From assembly GCF_024622195.1 (NCBI RefSeq), contig NZ_JANKBI010000020.1:44010-108009 (forward strand): DNA of 64,000 nucleotides, read 5' to 3'. Below are positions 8,011 to 16,637 of the stretch, in pieces; position 1 is the first letter of the stretch; each line of letters begins with the position of its first letter. The notes under the pieces are model-generated. The model saw only the letters and a list, made by a program, of their open reading frames with translations. It was not told the origin of the DNA and made no database searches. Both the position numbers and the translations under genes were made by a program. The stretch is from Murimonas intestini (GTDB lineage Bacteria; Bacillota; Clostridia; Lachnospirales; Lachnospiraceae).

Positions 8011-9477
8011 TTGGAACAGAAAAAGACTTTATTTGATTATCTCTATCAGAATTTGATCCATCAGATAAAGACAGGCTATCTGCCGTATGGCGCTGCTCTG
8101 CCTTCCATCAGCCAATTATGCCAATCATATAACGTAGGCATAAGGACAGTCAGGGATGTGCTGGATAAACTGAGAGATGAAGGTTTTATACATTCAGAAG
8201 AACGGAAAGCATCCAGAGTCATATATATGCCCTCCCCGTCAGACCAGGGCTGTGATGCCATAAGTTCTGTCCTTTCCCAGAAGGATTCTGTCATGGATGT
8301 CTATGAGACAATGGCGGTCTTAATGCCCCCTCTGTTTGCATTCTCTGCCCGCGCATGCAGTGCTAAAAGCATGGACCGCCTTTTTTCTCCGCTGGAACGT
8401 GCTTCAAATAAAGACTCTGTCAGTCTCTGGCGCATCTGTTCCTCTATTCTCCATGGACTGCTGGAATCATCGGGCAATCTGTTATTCTGCGATATCTATA
8501 CTAGCCTTGAGCTTCATACAAGAATGCCGTTTTTTCTGAACCGCCATGAAGCGATGGCTTCCATAAACGAGTATGCAGATCCCAAAAACATCCTCACCTT
8601 AATGAATACATTAAAACTGCGCAATGACGAGGAGATAGTACGTGGCTTCAGCATGGCCTACCGCTCCGTGGCAGGATCCATAGATAAATATCTGGACACC
8701 CTCTCCCAAAGCTGCGGGAGCAAACCTGAAAGCAGGGAGAGCACTTATTTCTGGAATCCCGGAAAGGGCAGAGATCATTACTATGTCCAGATCACACGCG
8801 ATCTGATCGATAAAATCGGCACCGGAATATATAAAAATGCCAGCTTCCTCCCTTCGGAGGGTGAGCTGGCCGAACAGTACGGTGTCTCTGTCTCAACTGT
8901 CAGACAGGCTATCTCTTCCTTAAACCAACTGGGCTTTACTAAAACATATAATGTCAAAGGCACTCAGGTAACACTTTTTAATGATCAGGCAACCCATGAC
9001 TGCATGAAGATCAGGGTATATAAACAGGACACCCTCATATATTTAAGCGGCCTCCAGTTCATGGCGGCCGCAATAAAGCCTGCTGCACTCCTGGCCTTCC
9101 CCCATATTGATGAAAAAATGATGCTTTCACTGGCAGAAGATGCCCGCAGGCCGGGAGCCATCCCTCTCGACTCCATCGTAAAGTGCATAATCAGCCTGAC
9201 AGAACTGCCCCCGCTGCAGCTCATACTCAGCGAAGTATCAAAACTGCTTCACTGGGGCTACTATTTTTCCTTCTTTAATACCTGGGAATACGACTCTGCC
9301 GCCCTGAACAGAATAAGTCTGGATGCCTTAGCCAGCCTGCAGGCCGGGGATGCGGACGGCTTCGCCAGGCGGCTGTCTCTCAGCTACTGCCATGCTTTTG
9401 AAATGATCCGGGACTTTATGGCCGGATGCGGGCTGCCTAAAGCTGGCAGGCTCCTAACGCCGGATATGTGGACATGA
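8011..9477 (+). CDS. Tandem-duplicated GntR-family transcriptional regulator
   Basis: DNA-binding regulator of 488 aa with two GntR-type winged helix-turn-helix domains. The first is at about residues 1-70 (LPSISQLCQSYNVGIRTVRD), the second at about 255-325 (LPSEGELAEQYGVSVSTVRQ). Each is followed by a helical region of about 165 residues, and these regions resemble each other in order and hydrophobic pattern, so the protein is an internal duplication of a whole roughly 240-residue regulator. The start is TTG 8011 with GGAGG six bases upstream. It is convergent with the ADP-ribosylglycohydrolase-like gene (9 bp gap) and divergent from the phosphodiesterase. The effector is unknown. Confidence 0.85.
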   Translation: MEQKKTLFDYLYQNLIHQIKTGYLPYGAALPSISQLCQSYNVGIRTVRDVLDKLRDEGFIHSEERKASRVIYMPSPSDQGCDAISSVLSQKDSVMDVYETMAVLMPPLFAFSARACSAKSMDRLFSPLERASNKDSVSLWRICSSILHGLLESSGNLLFCDIYTSLELHTRMPFFLNRHEAMASINEYADPKNILTLMNTLKLRNDEEIVRGFSMAYRSVAGSIDKYLDTLSQSCGSKPESRESTYFWNPGKGRDHYYVQITRDLIDKIGTGIYKNASFLPSEGELAEQYGVSVSTVRQAISSLNQLGFTKTYNVKGTQVTLFNDQATHDCMKIRVYKQDTLIYLSGLQFMAAAIKPAALLAFPHIDEKMMLSLAEDARRPGAIPLDSIVKCIISLTELPPLQLILSEVSKLLHWGYYFSFFNTWEYDSAALNRISLDALASLQAGDADGFARRLSLSYCHAFEMIRDFMAGCGLPKAGRLLTPDMWT

Positions 9478-9486
9478 CACACCTGT

Positions 9487-11490
9487 TCATAAATGATCTT
9501 CCCAGGGAAATACAGTCCTCCTTATATCCAGGACCGGCATGCCATGGTTTTTAGTGCAGACTTCACTCATGCCCCCGATGGTGAAATGGCTTTTCTGCCC
9601 CTCTTTGAGAGTAATGTCATTCTCCAGCTTTATAAGGATCTGGTTCATGCCTTTCTCAAGCCGGGTGACTTTGTAGTTAGATCCGTCTCCCTGCGCTCCG
9701 CCGTTTCCCAGATTTGCCCGGAGGGGGACCTGCATGACAGTCCGGTGAAGCAGTTTTCCGTTTAAGAACAGCTTCATACGGCCGTTATTTGGAACTCCCA
9801 ATACGACATCCCGCTCTTCTCTGCTGTATATATAATGAAGAGCATAGACTATTCCCTGTTTTTTGAAACAGGCGGACAACTCTAAATCATTCCCTGTCCT
9901 CCACACCTCCCTGAATCCTTCCGGCTGTGTTTTAAACACCTCTTCTTCATTAAGCCCGCAGGCTTCTTCCAGATGCTTTCCTTCATAAAGTTCTGATACC
10001 AGCCATCTGCTGCCGCCAAGGAGGACCAGGGGAACTGCCGGGACTGCAGGCCATCCCTCTGTCTGGAATATGATATATCCCCTGTTGCTGTCCCTGACTG
10101 CGCCCGCCGCTGCACTCACTTCTATCTCAAGCCTTGTCTCACCCCAGGCTTTCAGGACAAACTTCTCCCCGTTCTGTCCCTTGCTTTTCTCTCCCCTGCC
10201 ATTTGCGCACTTTACAAGCTCTGCTGTGAACCCTTCCGGCATGCGGAAACAGACTTCTATATTCTTTTCCACAGGATGGGGGTTGCTCAGTACGACCGTC
10301 AGCTTTGAAGCTCTGTCCCCTGTGACAGCAGCATCTTTGTCATAACGCACCTCAGCCTCCAGAGTACCCAGGGGATAAGAGAGCGCATTCGGCTTATAAT
10401 CCTCCAGCCACGGCAGTTCTAGTGGCGGTATCTCTGCATCCTCATTATACTCCCCGCCCTCCGGGCAGGGATCATCAGTAAACTCTATCCCGCACCCCCA
10501 GTATCTTGTGACCTTCTCAGCTTCACGGCACACCACATCTGTCAGCTCCCGGATATCTGTAGGTGCAGTCAGATTGCGGATACCTCCTGTAGACATATTT
10601 GTCGCTATTTCATATCCCAGGGGCGCTATCCATTTTTCCGGCAAGGCAGATGCCCCTCCGATGATTCCCAGGACTGCGCCTAAGGTAGCTCCTGTACAGT
10701 CCGTATCCCACCCGCAGTTTACTGCCTTACAGATGGCATCCCCGAAATCCTTCCCATACAGCCATCCAATGGTCTGGAATCCCAGATTCAGCGGTGAATA
10801 CTGGGCTATGGGGTTATAAAAAGTATTCATTAAGTCGTTTCTGTTGTCCTCATATGCCATGCCCTTTTTATAATTTTCAATACTCCTTCTTACGCTCCTG
10901 TATGTGAGGCTTGTCTTTGGAATAGAGGAAAGAGCAATTTCCAGCAGCCGGAATTTGTCATCCATTATAAATGCAGCTGATTCCAGCACAGCATTAAATA
11001 TCTCACCGTAAACAGATTCTCCTCCGCCATGGTCTGCGATGGCATCCTGCCAGGCGTATCTGGCGGCAGTCTTCATGCACCCGGGAGCCAGGCAGGCCCA
11101 TATCTCTGACCGGATAGGGCTTCCCATACAGTCTTTAAAAGCATTATTATGCCAGCCGCACACAGGAGGCAGCAGACCCTTCTGCATATTTTCTTTACTC
11201 AGCCCATATTCGTCAAAATTGTAGGCAATACAGTCCATCCAGGCCTGTGCCATATCCGCCGGAGTGATTCCCGGACCTTTCTGCAGGATGAGCTGAAGCC
11301 ATATCAGCTGCAGTTCCAGATCATCATTTGGGATCCCTCCCTCAGGAAGCAAAGGATACCAGTCCACATGATACATTTCTTCTCTGCCGAATTTTTCTTC
11401 CAGAGGTTCCCCCAGAGTTCCGCCGGCATTCTTGCCAAGCCAGCACCCCATCACCTTATCATGGTACACCGCCCTGTTTATTCTGATCAT
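9487..11490 (-). CDS. ADP-ribosylglycohydrolase-family protein with C-terminal extension
   Basis: Cytoplasmic protein of 667 aa. Residues about 1-330 show the ADP-ribosylglycohydrolase (DraG/ARH) fold signatures: the metal-site motif NDDLELQL near residue 54 and GWDTDCTGATLGA near residue 280. The remaining roughly 330 residues look like beta-sandwich domains and have no recognised catalytic motif. The family cleaves N- or O-glycosidic bonds to ADP-ribose; members inside sugar operons probably act on other glycosides, which is inference. It is the last gene of sugar operon 1, one base after the preceding stop codon, so it is probably translated with it. A G-rich ribosome site overlaps the end of the preceding gene. 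Confidence 0.85.
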   Translation of the reverse strand: MIRINRAVYHDKVMGCWLGKNAGGTLGEPLEEKFGREEMYHVDWYPLLPEGGIPNDDLELQLIWLQLILQKGPGITPADMAQAWMDCIAYNFDEYGLSKENMQKGLLPPVCGWHNNAFKDCMGSPIRSEIWACLAPGCMKTAARYAWQDAIADHGGGESVYGEIFNAVLESAAFIMDDKFRLLEIALSSIPKTSLTYRSVRRSIENYKKGMAYEDNRNDLMNTFYNPIAQYSPLNLGFQTIGWLYGKDFGDAICKAVNCGWDTDCTGATLGAVLGIIGGASALPEKWIAPLGYEIATNMSTGGIRNLTAPTDIRELTDVVCREAEKVTRYWGCGIEFTDDPCPEGGEYNEDAEIPPLELPWLEDYKPNALSYPLGTLEAEVRYDKDAAVTGDRASKLTVVLSNPHPVEKNIEVCFRMPEGFTAELVKCANGRGEKSKGQNGEKFVLKAWGETRLEIEVSAAAGAVRDSNRGYIIFQTEGWPAVPAVPLVLLGGSRWLVSELYEGKHLEEACGLNEEEVFKTQPEGFREVWRTGNDLELSACFKKQGIVYALHYIYSREERDVVLGVPNNGRMKLFLNGKLLHRTVMQVPLRANLGNGGAQGDGSNYKVTRLEKGMNQILIKLENDITLKEGQKSHFTIGGMSEVCTKNHGMPVLDIRRTVFPWEDHL

Positions 11491-11491
11491 C

Positions 11492-13216
11492 TCAGCATCT
11501 TCCCCCTTTAAGTCCTGCGTCTGCCGCCATTCTTTTCAGCGCGTCTGTATAAAATTTTACCCTCTCAGGATTCAGCTGGGCGTCATAGGGGTATTTCAAA
11601 ATAAAATCATTCTTCAAGAGTCCTTCCCTGTACTCTTCCATCTCCTTTATGGTCTGTCCGAGCAGTTCCCCTGCACTTTTATCCTCTGCCAGGATGGCAT
11701 CTTTGTCCACCTCAGCGGCATATCTGCCGAAGCAGTATCCTCTGGCAGTCAGCCTGAAGCCTCTCACATACCAGCGCATAAATTCAAAATGCTCTCTCAG
11801 GTCCTCATAAGCTTCCTGCCTGAGTCCCATGCTGCTTGTACTCACTCTGTCTGCCAGCTTCTCGCAGCGCAAAAGCGCCTCATCCTTGTCTGCTAAAATA
11901 CGCTGCACATTTTCCGGTGTCATATCAAGTGCGTCCTTCTTCTGGGGATCCCACTCGCTCAGGCTGTGGTGAGTCCCGCCGATAAAGGTAAACTGATCTG
12001 GCGTCAGATGCATACAGCTGTCATTGGAAAACAGGCATCCATTGACAAAATTTGTCTTTTCCACTATAGGCCAGGTCTCGTCCATCAGCTCCCGGATCTT
12101 TTCAATACATTTTTTAAGCTCCCCGGGCAGCAGGCCCTCTTCCAGCATATCTTCCCCCTCAAGCCATTTCAGATAAATATCCTCCTCACTGATCTCTGCA
12201 TTTTCTGCATAGGCTGCTATCGCGTACAGATTGACAAGATTGGGATTATCAAAGCATGTCCAGTCCTGCACTCCCTCCCAGTCCGTTCTGGCTATAAATC
12301 CTGTCACGCCGTGCTCACTGGCATATGCCAGTCTCCTCTTTATATCTGCCAGCATGGCTGACGGCTGTGCACCCCATCCAAAAAACTGTCCGTTCACATC
12401 ATATTCCGTGATCTGGGGGTGATCATCCACATGTCCCATGAGAGGATTATCCGGAAAAGTCGGATAGAAATCATGGGGTGTATTCTTCAGGGACAATATA
12501 ATGTCGTCCGGCATGGTATTGAAAGCCTCACGGAACCGCTCCTGCTCCTCCTTTGTATAAATAAAATCTCTTATGATCAGTTTCCTGCCTGCCTCGTGAA
12601 ACGGCTGGTACATTGCCATGATCATATTTTTGTACCAGTCCACCGGATCCAGTTCACGGCAGCGTTCACAGCCGCAGGCAAAGGTATTGCTGATGGCAAG
12701 CCTTGCTTCCCCCGTGCCTATAGAACACACGATTCCAGCCAAATCAGGCAGCGCCAGAAAAAGTTCTTTATATTTGTAAGGAAGGAATTCCCTGTACCAG
12801 AACGGGTCGCTTGGGCAGATTACTCCATCTTTCATCAGCTCCTTTTTATATTTCAGGATAAAGTCTGAAAACCACAGTTCCTTATTCTCAAAATAAATCT
12901 CAACGCCGGCTTCCTTTGCCTCTCTTATCACATGGTTCATATAATCCCTGCGGTTCAGGTTCAGGTTTTCCCTCAGCGCATGATTTAAAATGGCGTGGTC
13001 CACCTCCAGAAATGCACCGTAGTAGCTTTCCGGCTCCCCTGAGCCTCCCAGGAATTTTGCCGGGAATACGATCTTATCCTCTATGCCCGGTTCATGAAAA
13101 ACCAGCGCATTCATTTTATTTTTTACACAGAAATCCAGCCTTCTGCGGATCTCATCCAGGTTCCATATCTGTGTAGAATCATGCAGTTCCATAGCTCTGA
13201 AAACAAAATCACTCAT
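11492..13216 (-). CDS. TIM-barrel hydrolase-like protein of sugar operon 1 (GH67/GH20-like)
   Basis: Soluble protein of 574 aa. The start is ATG 13216 with AGGAGA eight bases upstream; the frame reaches back to 13366 but that part overlaps the neighbouring permease gene. Patterns such as KMNALVFHEPG near residue 35 and EAGVEIYFENKELWF near residue 100 resemble the first strands of TIM-barrel glycosidases that act on hexosamines or uronic acids. A CGCERC cysteine cluster near residue 183 may bind metal. It has no signal peptide, so it would act on imported sugar. The operon position between permeases and an ADP-ribosylglycohydrolase-like protein supports a glycan-processing role. The exact family is uncertain. 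Confidence 0.55.
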   Translation of the reverse strand: MSDFVFRAMELHDSTQIWNLDEIRRRLDFCVKNKMNALVFHEPGIEDKIVFPAKFLGGSGEPESYYGAFLEVDHAILNHALRENLNLNRRDYMNHVIREAKEAGVEIYFENKELWFSDFILKYKKELMKDGVICPSDPFWYREFLPYKYKELFLALPDLAGIVCSIGTGEARLAISNTFACGCERCRELDPVDWYKNMIMAMYQPFHEAGRKLIIRDFIYTKEEQERFREAFNTMPDDIILSLKNTPHDFYPTFPDNPLMGHVDDHPQITEYDVNGQFFGWGAQPSAMLADIKRRLAYASEHGVTGFIARTDWEGVQDWTCFDNPNLVNLYAIAAYAENAEISEEDIYLKWLEGEDMLEEGLLPGELKKCIEKIRELMDETWPIVEKTNFVNGCLFSNDSCMHLTPDQFTFIGGTHHSLSEWDPQKKDALDMTPENVQRILADKDEALLRCEKLADRVSTSSMGLRQEAYEDLREHFEFMRWYVRGFRLTARGYCFGRYAAEVDKDAILAEDKSAGELLGQTIKEMEEYREGLLKNDFILKYPYDAQLNPERVKFYTDALKRMAADAGLKGGRC

Positions 13217-13251
13217 TTTTTCTTCTCCTTGTCTTAATATAATCTGGTCTT

Positions 13252-14106
13252 TTATCCCTTCAGTCCTGAAGTGGCAATTCCCTCCACAAAGTACTTCTGA
13301 AGACAGAAAAACATAACTACAAGCGGGATAATAGAGAGAAAGGCCATTGCCATTATCTGATTCCATTCGGCCGTGGAGGCCACATCCAGCCCCAGCCGCA
13401 GAGCCAGGGACAATGGATATTTTGATACGCTGTTTATGTAGATCAAAGGATTCATAAAATCATTCCAGGTCCATATTGTCTGAAATATGCAGACAGACAT
13501 AAGCGACGGCTTCAGCACTGGCCCCAGGATAAGTACAAGCGTCCTGAACGAACCGCAGCCGTCAATCTTCGCCGCCTCGTCCAGTTCGGCAGGAATACCC
13601 CGCAGGAATTGTACCTCCTGATAAATAAAAAACGGATAGCAGCCCAGTGCGGCTGTTGCCCAGAAAGGCATGTAGGAATCCAGCCAGTGCAGATCCCTGT
13701 ATAACAAATACCTGGGTATAATAAGCACCGAACTTGGCACCATTAATGTAGACATCATCAGCATAAACAGTACCTTGTGTCCCCTGAACCTGAATCTGGC
13801 GAAGCCATATGCCACCAGAGTGCTTGATATTACCGTCAGCGCCACTGTGGGTACTACCATGATCAGCGTGTTTATGAAGTAATCCGCAAAATTGTACTGC
13901 CCTGTTGATATCCACCCTTTTATAAACCCTGCCGGGTCAAAAGATTCCGGCAGCAGTCCTGTCCCCGTATAAATCTCCTTATTTGTCTTAAATGCTGCAA
14001 AGAACATCCATATCAGGGGATATACCATACAGAGCCCGAATGCCAGTACAAGCAGGAATGCAAAAATCCTTCCCAGTTTTTTCTTTTTTTCCCTCACTGT
14101 CTTCAT
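13252..14106 (-). CDS. Carbohydrate ABC transporter permease, MalG type
   Basis: Second inner-membrane permease of sugar operon 1 (284 aa). A basic N-terminus (KTVREKKKKLG) is followed by hydrophobic segments and the EAA loop EAAKIDGCG near residue 185; the C-terminus ends with EGIATSGLKG, the usual MalG-family tail. Its ATG overlaps the stop of the MalF-type gene by four bases (ATGA, 14103-14106), which indicates translational coupling. As in most such systems in Firmicutes, the ATPase is not encoded here and is probably a shared MsmK-type protein elsewhere. The substrate is set by the binding protein at 15020. Confidence 0.93.
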   Translation of the reverse strand: MKTVREKKKKLGRIFAFLLVLAFGLCMVYPLIWMFFAAFKTNKEIYTGTGLLPESFDPAGFIKGWISTGQYNFADYFINTLIMVVPTVALTVISSTLVAYGFARFRFRGHKVLFMLMMSTLMVPSSVLIIPRYLLYRDLHWLDSYMPFWATAALGCYPFFIYQEVQFLRGIPAELDEAAKIDGCGSFRTLVLILGPVLKPSLMSVCIFQTIWTWNDFMNPLIYINSVSKYPLSLALRLGLDVASTAEWNQIMAMAFLSIIPLVVMFFCLQKYFVEGIATSGLKG

Positions 14107-14990
14107 CCCTGCTTCCCCCCATCATCTCCATAGAATACCCAGTATTTCGAGGTAACAAAGATTATGCCCGTGATCCCCACCAATACAAGAAACAGGATCC
14201 ATGACTCAGCGCTGGCATACCCCAGGTCTGAACGGCTGAAAGCATCCTTATAGATTTTCAGTCCCATAAGGTTTGTGGACTTAATGGGCCCTCCTCCTGT
14301 AACTACATAGGCGGATGTGTAATTCTGCAGCGCGTTGATTATCTGCATAATAATATTAAACAGTATAATCGGGCTGATCATAGGCAGGGTTATCTTGAAA
14401 AACATCCTGATTTTTCCGGAGCCGTCAACTCTTGCAGCCTCATACAGGTCTGCGGGGACCTGCTTTAACGCCGCAAAGAACAGAACCATGGAGGAACCAA
14501 ACTGCCAGATCTCAATCAGACTGATGGTAAATAATGCATACTTGGGATCTCCCAGCCAGTTTACTGATATGCCGAACAGATTATTGATGATGCCAGTCTT
14601 CATAAACATGACCCTCCACAGCGCCGAGATGGCTACACTGCCGCCCAGTATGGACGGCAGGTAATAGAGGGTCCTGAAGAAACGTATCCCTTTCATCTTC
14701 ATATTCAGGATCATGGCAACGATCAGTGCAAAAACCAGCTTCCCCGGGACTACCATCAGTATATACTTTAAAGTCACTCCCATAGATCCCCAGAAATCAG
14801 CATCCTTTTTAAACATCCTTATATAATTATCCAGTCCTGTAAACTGGTAGCTTCCCCCCAGCTTAATATCTGTCAGGGAATAAGCAAAGGACCTGACCAG
14901 GGGGTAAAGCTGCAGCAGCAAAAATCCCAGGATCCACGGCAGTATATAAAGATAGCCCTGCCATTCTTTTTGTATCTTTTTCCGTCTCAT
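14103..14990 (-). CDS. Carbohydrate ABC transporter permease, MalF type
   Basis: First inner-membrane permease of sugar operon 1 (295 aa). It has a basic start (MRRKKIQKEWQG), a first hydrophobic segment (YLYILPWILGFLLLQLYPL), more spans, and the EAA loop YEAARVDGSGKIRMFFKITLP near residue 200. The start is chosen at ATG 14990 because GGGGGG lies seven bases upstream; the open frame extends to TTG 15005 and includes another ATG at 14996, both with poorly placed ribosome sites. It lies 29 bp after the binding-protein gene and overlaps the MalG-type gene by four bases. Confidence 0.92.
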   Translation of the reverse strand: MRRKKIQKEWQGYLYILPWILGFLLLQLYPLVRSFAYSLTDIKLGGSYQFTGLDNYIRMFKKDADFWGSMGVTLKYILMVVPGKLVFALIVAMILNMKMKGIRFFRTLYYLPSILGGSVAISALWRVMFMKTGIINNLFGISVNWLGDPKYALFTISLIEIWQFGSSMVLFFAALKQVPADLYEAARVDGSGKIRMFFKITLPMISPIILFNIIMQIINALQNYTSAYVVTGGGPIKSTNLMGLKIYKDAFSRSDLGYASAESWILFLVLVGITGIIFVTSKYWVFYGDDGGKQG

Positions 14991-15019
14991 ATTCATGCCC
15001 CCCAAAGCAGCCTATAATA

Positions 15020-16402
15020 TCAGCCGATTCTTTCCAGAGCCTCTTCCATCAGCCCCATTGCCTCTTCTGTGATCTCGTCAATACTGCCCTGTTTATATGC
15101 GATCTTTTCTGTTGCATCCTGAAGGATCTCGATGATCTCAGCAGGCACACTCAGGTTCTGATTTGCAGTGGCACTTTCCTGGGCTTTCTCCACGGCTTCT
15201 GCAAGCACCGGGTCCAGATAACCGTTATCCTCACATATCTTTCTTCCATTAGCTGTAGCCGGGATAGAACGGCAATCCTTTAATACGGCTGCTGCCTCAT
15301 CGCTGTTAAAGAAATAATCCAGGAATCTGGCTGCTTCCTCCGGGTACCGGCAGTTTGCCGCCACGCCTATGAGCTGGGCCGGCCTGAACAGGATACCGCT
15401 TTCCTTTGCATCTGCAAACTGCGGGATATCCATGGCTGCTGCACTGTCCTGAAAATCATAATAATTGCCTGTCACATTTGACGTTGCCGTATAGGTACAT
15501 CCCAGATCATGGCTGATCCACTTTGGATTTGTATTTACCTGCGTATCATACGGAGCGCTGTCCGCTGCCGGTTCCGCCACATTTTTATCATAAAAGTCAT
15601 TTATGACAGTAAATACTTTCTTTAAATCCTCTTCCGCAAAATTAAGTTTATTAGTATCCTGGTCTATCAGTTCTTTGCCGGTGATCTGGGCCATCAGTGC
15701 ATAGACACCTTCTTTACCCAGTGTGGTTATATCGATATTAAACAGATACTGTTCTTCATTCTTGCTGTGGATCGTCTCCCCTGCGCTGATAAAATCATCC
15801 CAGGTCCTGATGTCCTCCAGTTTGATACCTGCTGCTTCAAGCACCGATGTGTCTGTCAGCCAGATGCCTGCATTGACCCCGGTAGGAAGTCCAACCATCC
15901 TGCCGTCATAATAGGAAAAGCTCTTTAGGAAATTCTGGTCAAAGTCCGAAGTATCCAGCTGTGCGCTGTAATCATTCAGATCTGCAAATACTTCTCCCAT
16001 TGCCATCAGATCTCTTGTCATGGAGGCATCAAACTGGACAATATCTGCAGCCGTACCGCCCGAGACCTGAGTTGTCAGCTTCTCAAAATATCCGTCATAT
16101 CCGCCATACTCAGCTTCAATCTTTACATTCGGATGAAGCTGCTCATATTGCTCAATGACTGCCAAAGTGGCCTCATGCCTCGCATCCGATCCCCACCACA
16201 TAAATCTCAGGGTAATATCATCCTGTCCTTCCGCATCTGCCGCCTCTGTCTCACCACTGCTCTTCACCAGTTCATTACTGCTCTCTTTTAATTCTGCTCT
16301 CTCAGCCTCACTTCCGCTGCCCTTTTCACAGCCTGCTGCAAACACAGTCATGCCTGCCAGCAAAGCTGCCATACCCAGAGCTGTTAATCTTCTGCCATTC
16401 AT
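15020..16402 (-). CDS. Sugar-binding lipoprotein of ABC transporter (operon 1)
   Basis: Extracellular solute-binding protein, family 1, of 460 aa. The lipoprotein signal has a basic N-region, a hydrophobic core and the lipobox FAAGC with the lipidated Cys at residue 25; a Ser/Glu-rich linker follows. The mature part opens with LRFMWWGSDARHEAT, a hallmark of sugar-binding proteins. It captures the substrate outside the membrane for the permeases at 13252-14990. AAGGAGGG lies well placed before the ATG. It is divergent from the response regulator at 16638, and two tandem palindromes (16472-16508) lie in the shared intergenic region. Confidence 0.93.
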   Translation of the reverse strand: MNGRRLTALGMAALLAGMTVFAAGCEKGSGSEAERAELKESSNELVKSSGETEAADAEGQDDITLRFMWWGSDARHEATLAVIEQYEQLHPNVKIEAEYGGYDGYFEKLTTQVSGGTAADIVQFDASMTRDLMAMGEVFADLNDYSAQLDTSDFDQNFLKSFSYYDGRMVGLPTGVNAGIWLTDTSVLEAAGIKLEDIRTWDDFISAGETIHSKNEEQYLFNIDITTLGKEGVYALMAQITGKELIDQDTNKLNFAEEDLKKVFTVINDFYDKNVAEPAADSAPYDTQVNTNPKWISHDLGCTYTATSNVTGNYYDFQDSAAAMDIPQFADAKESGILFRPAQLIGVAANCRYPEEAARFLDYFFNSDEAAAVLKDCRSIPATANGRKICEDNGYLDPVLAEAVEKAQESATANQNLSVPAEIIEILQDATEKIAYKQGSIDEITEEAMGLMEEALERIG

Positions 16403-16471
16403 CCCATTTCCCTCCTTGATCTCTGTCGTCTGTCAGTTTCCATTACAATTTTCTCCGGAAAACATATTTTT

Positions 16472-16508
16472 CTGAATATATTCAGTTACTCCATCTGGAT
16501 ATATTCAG
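16472..16508. promoter_or_regulatory. Tandem palindromes between SBP and response regulator
   Basis: Two copies of a 14-bp site, CTGAATATATTCAG (16472-16485, a perfect palindrome) and CTGGATATATTCAG (16495-16508, one change), start 23 bp apart in the divergent intergenic region. They lie 70-106 bp upstream of the binding-protein start. The position and roughly two-helical-turn spacing suggest an operator for the adjacent AraC-type response regulator. Confidence 0.6.
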
Positions 16509-16545
16509 ATTACCATCCATGGAAATAATTGTATAGGCATCTGGC

Positions 16546-16575
16546 TTGACAAAACATTCCATCCTATGCTTAAAT
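16546..16575 (+). promoter_or_regulatory. Probable promoter of the response regulator/kinase pair
   Basis: A consensus -35 TTGACA (16546-16551) is followed after 18 bp by TTAAAT (16570-16575), a weak -10 with four of six matches, about 63 bp before the ATG at 16638. It lies 38 bp from the tandem palindromes on the opposite side from the binding-protein gene. Confidence 0.5.
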
Positions 16576-16637
16576 ACTCTAAAAAGGTATCCGATTTTCA
16601 CAAAAACACTCATATAATTACTGCGGAGGTATACATA

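Noticed and set aside
13217..13366. N-terminal extension of the TIM-barrel gene
   Set aside because: It overlaps the end of the MalG-type gene, and ATG 13216 has a much better ribosome site.
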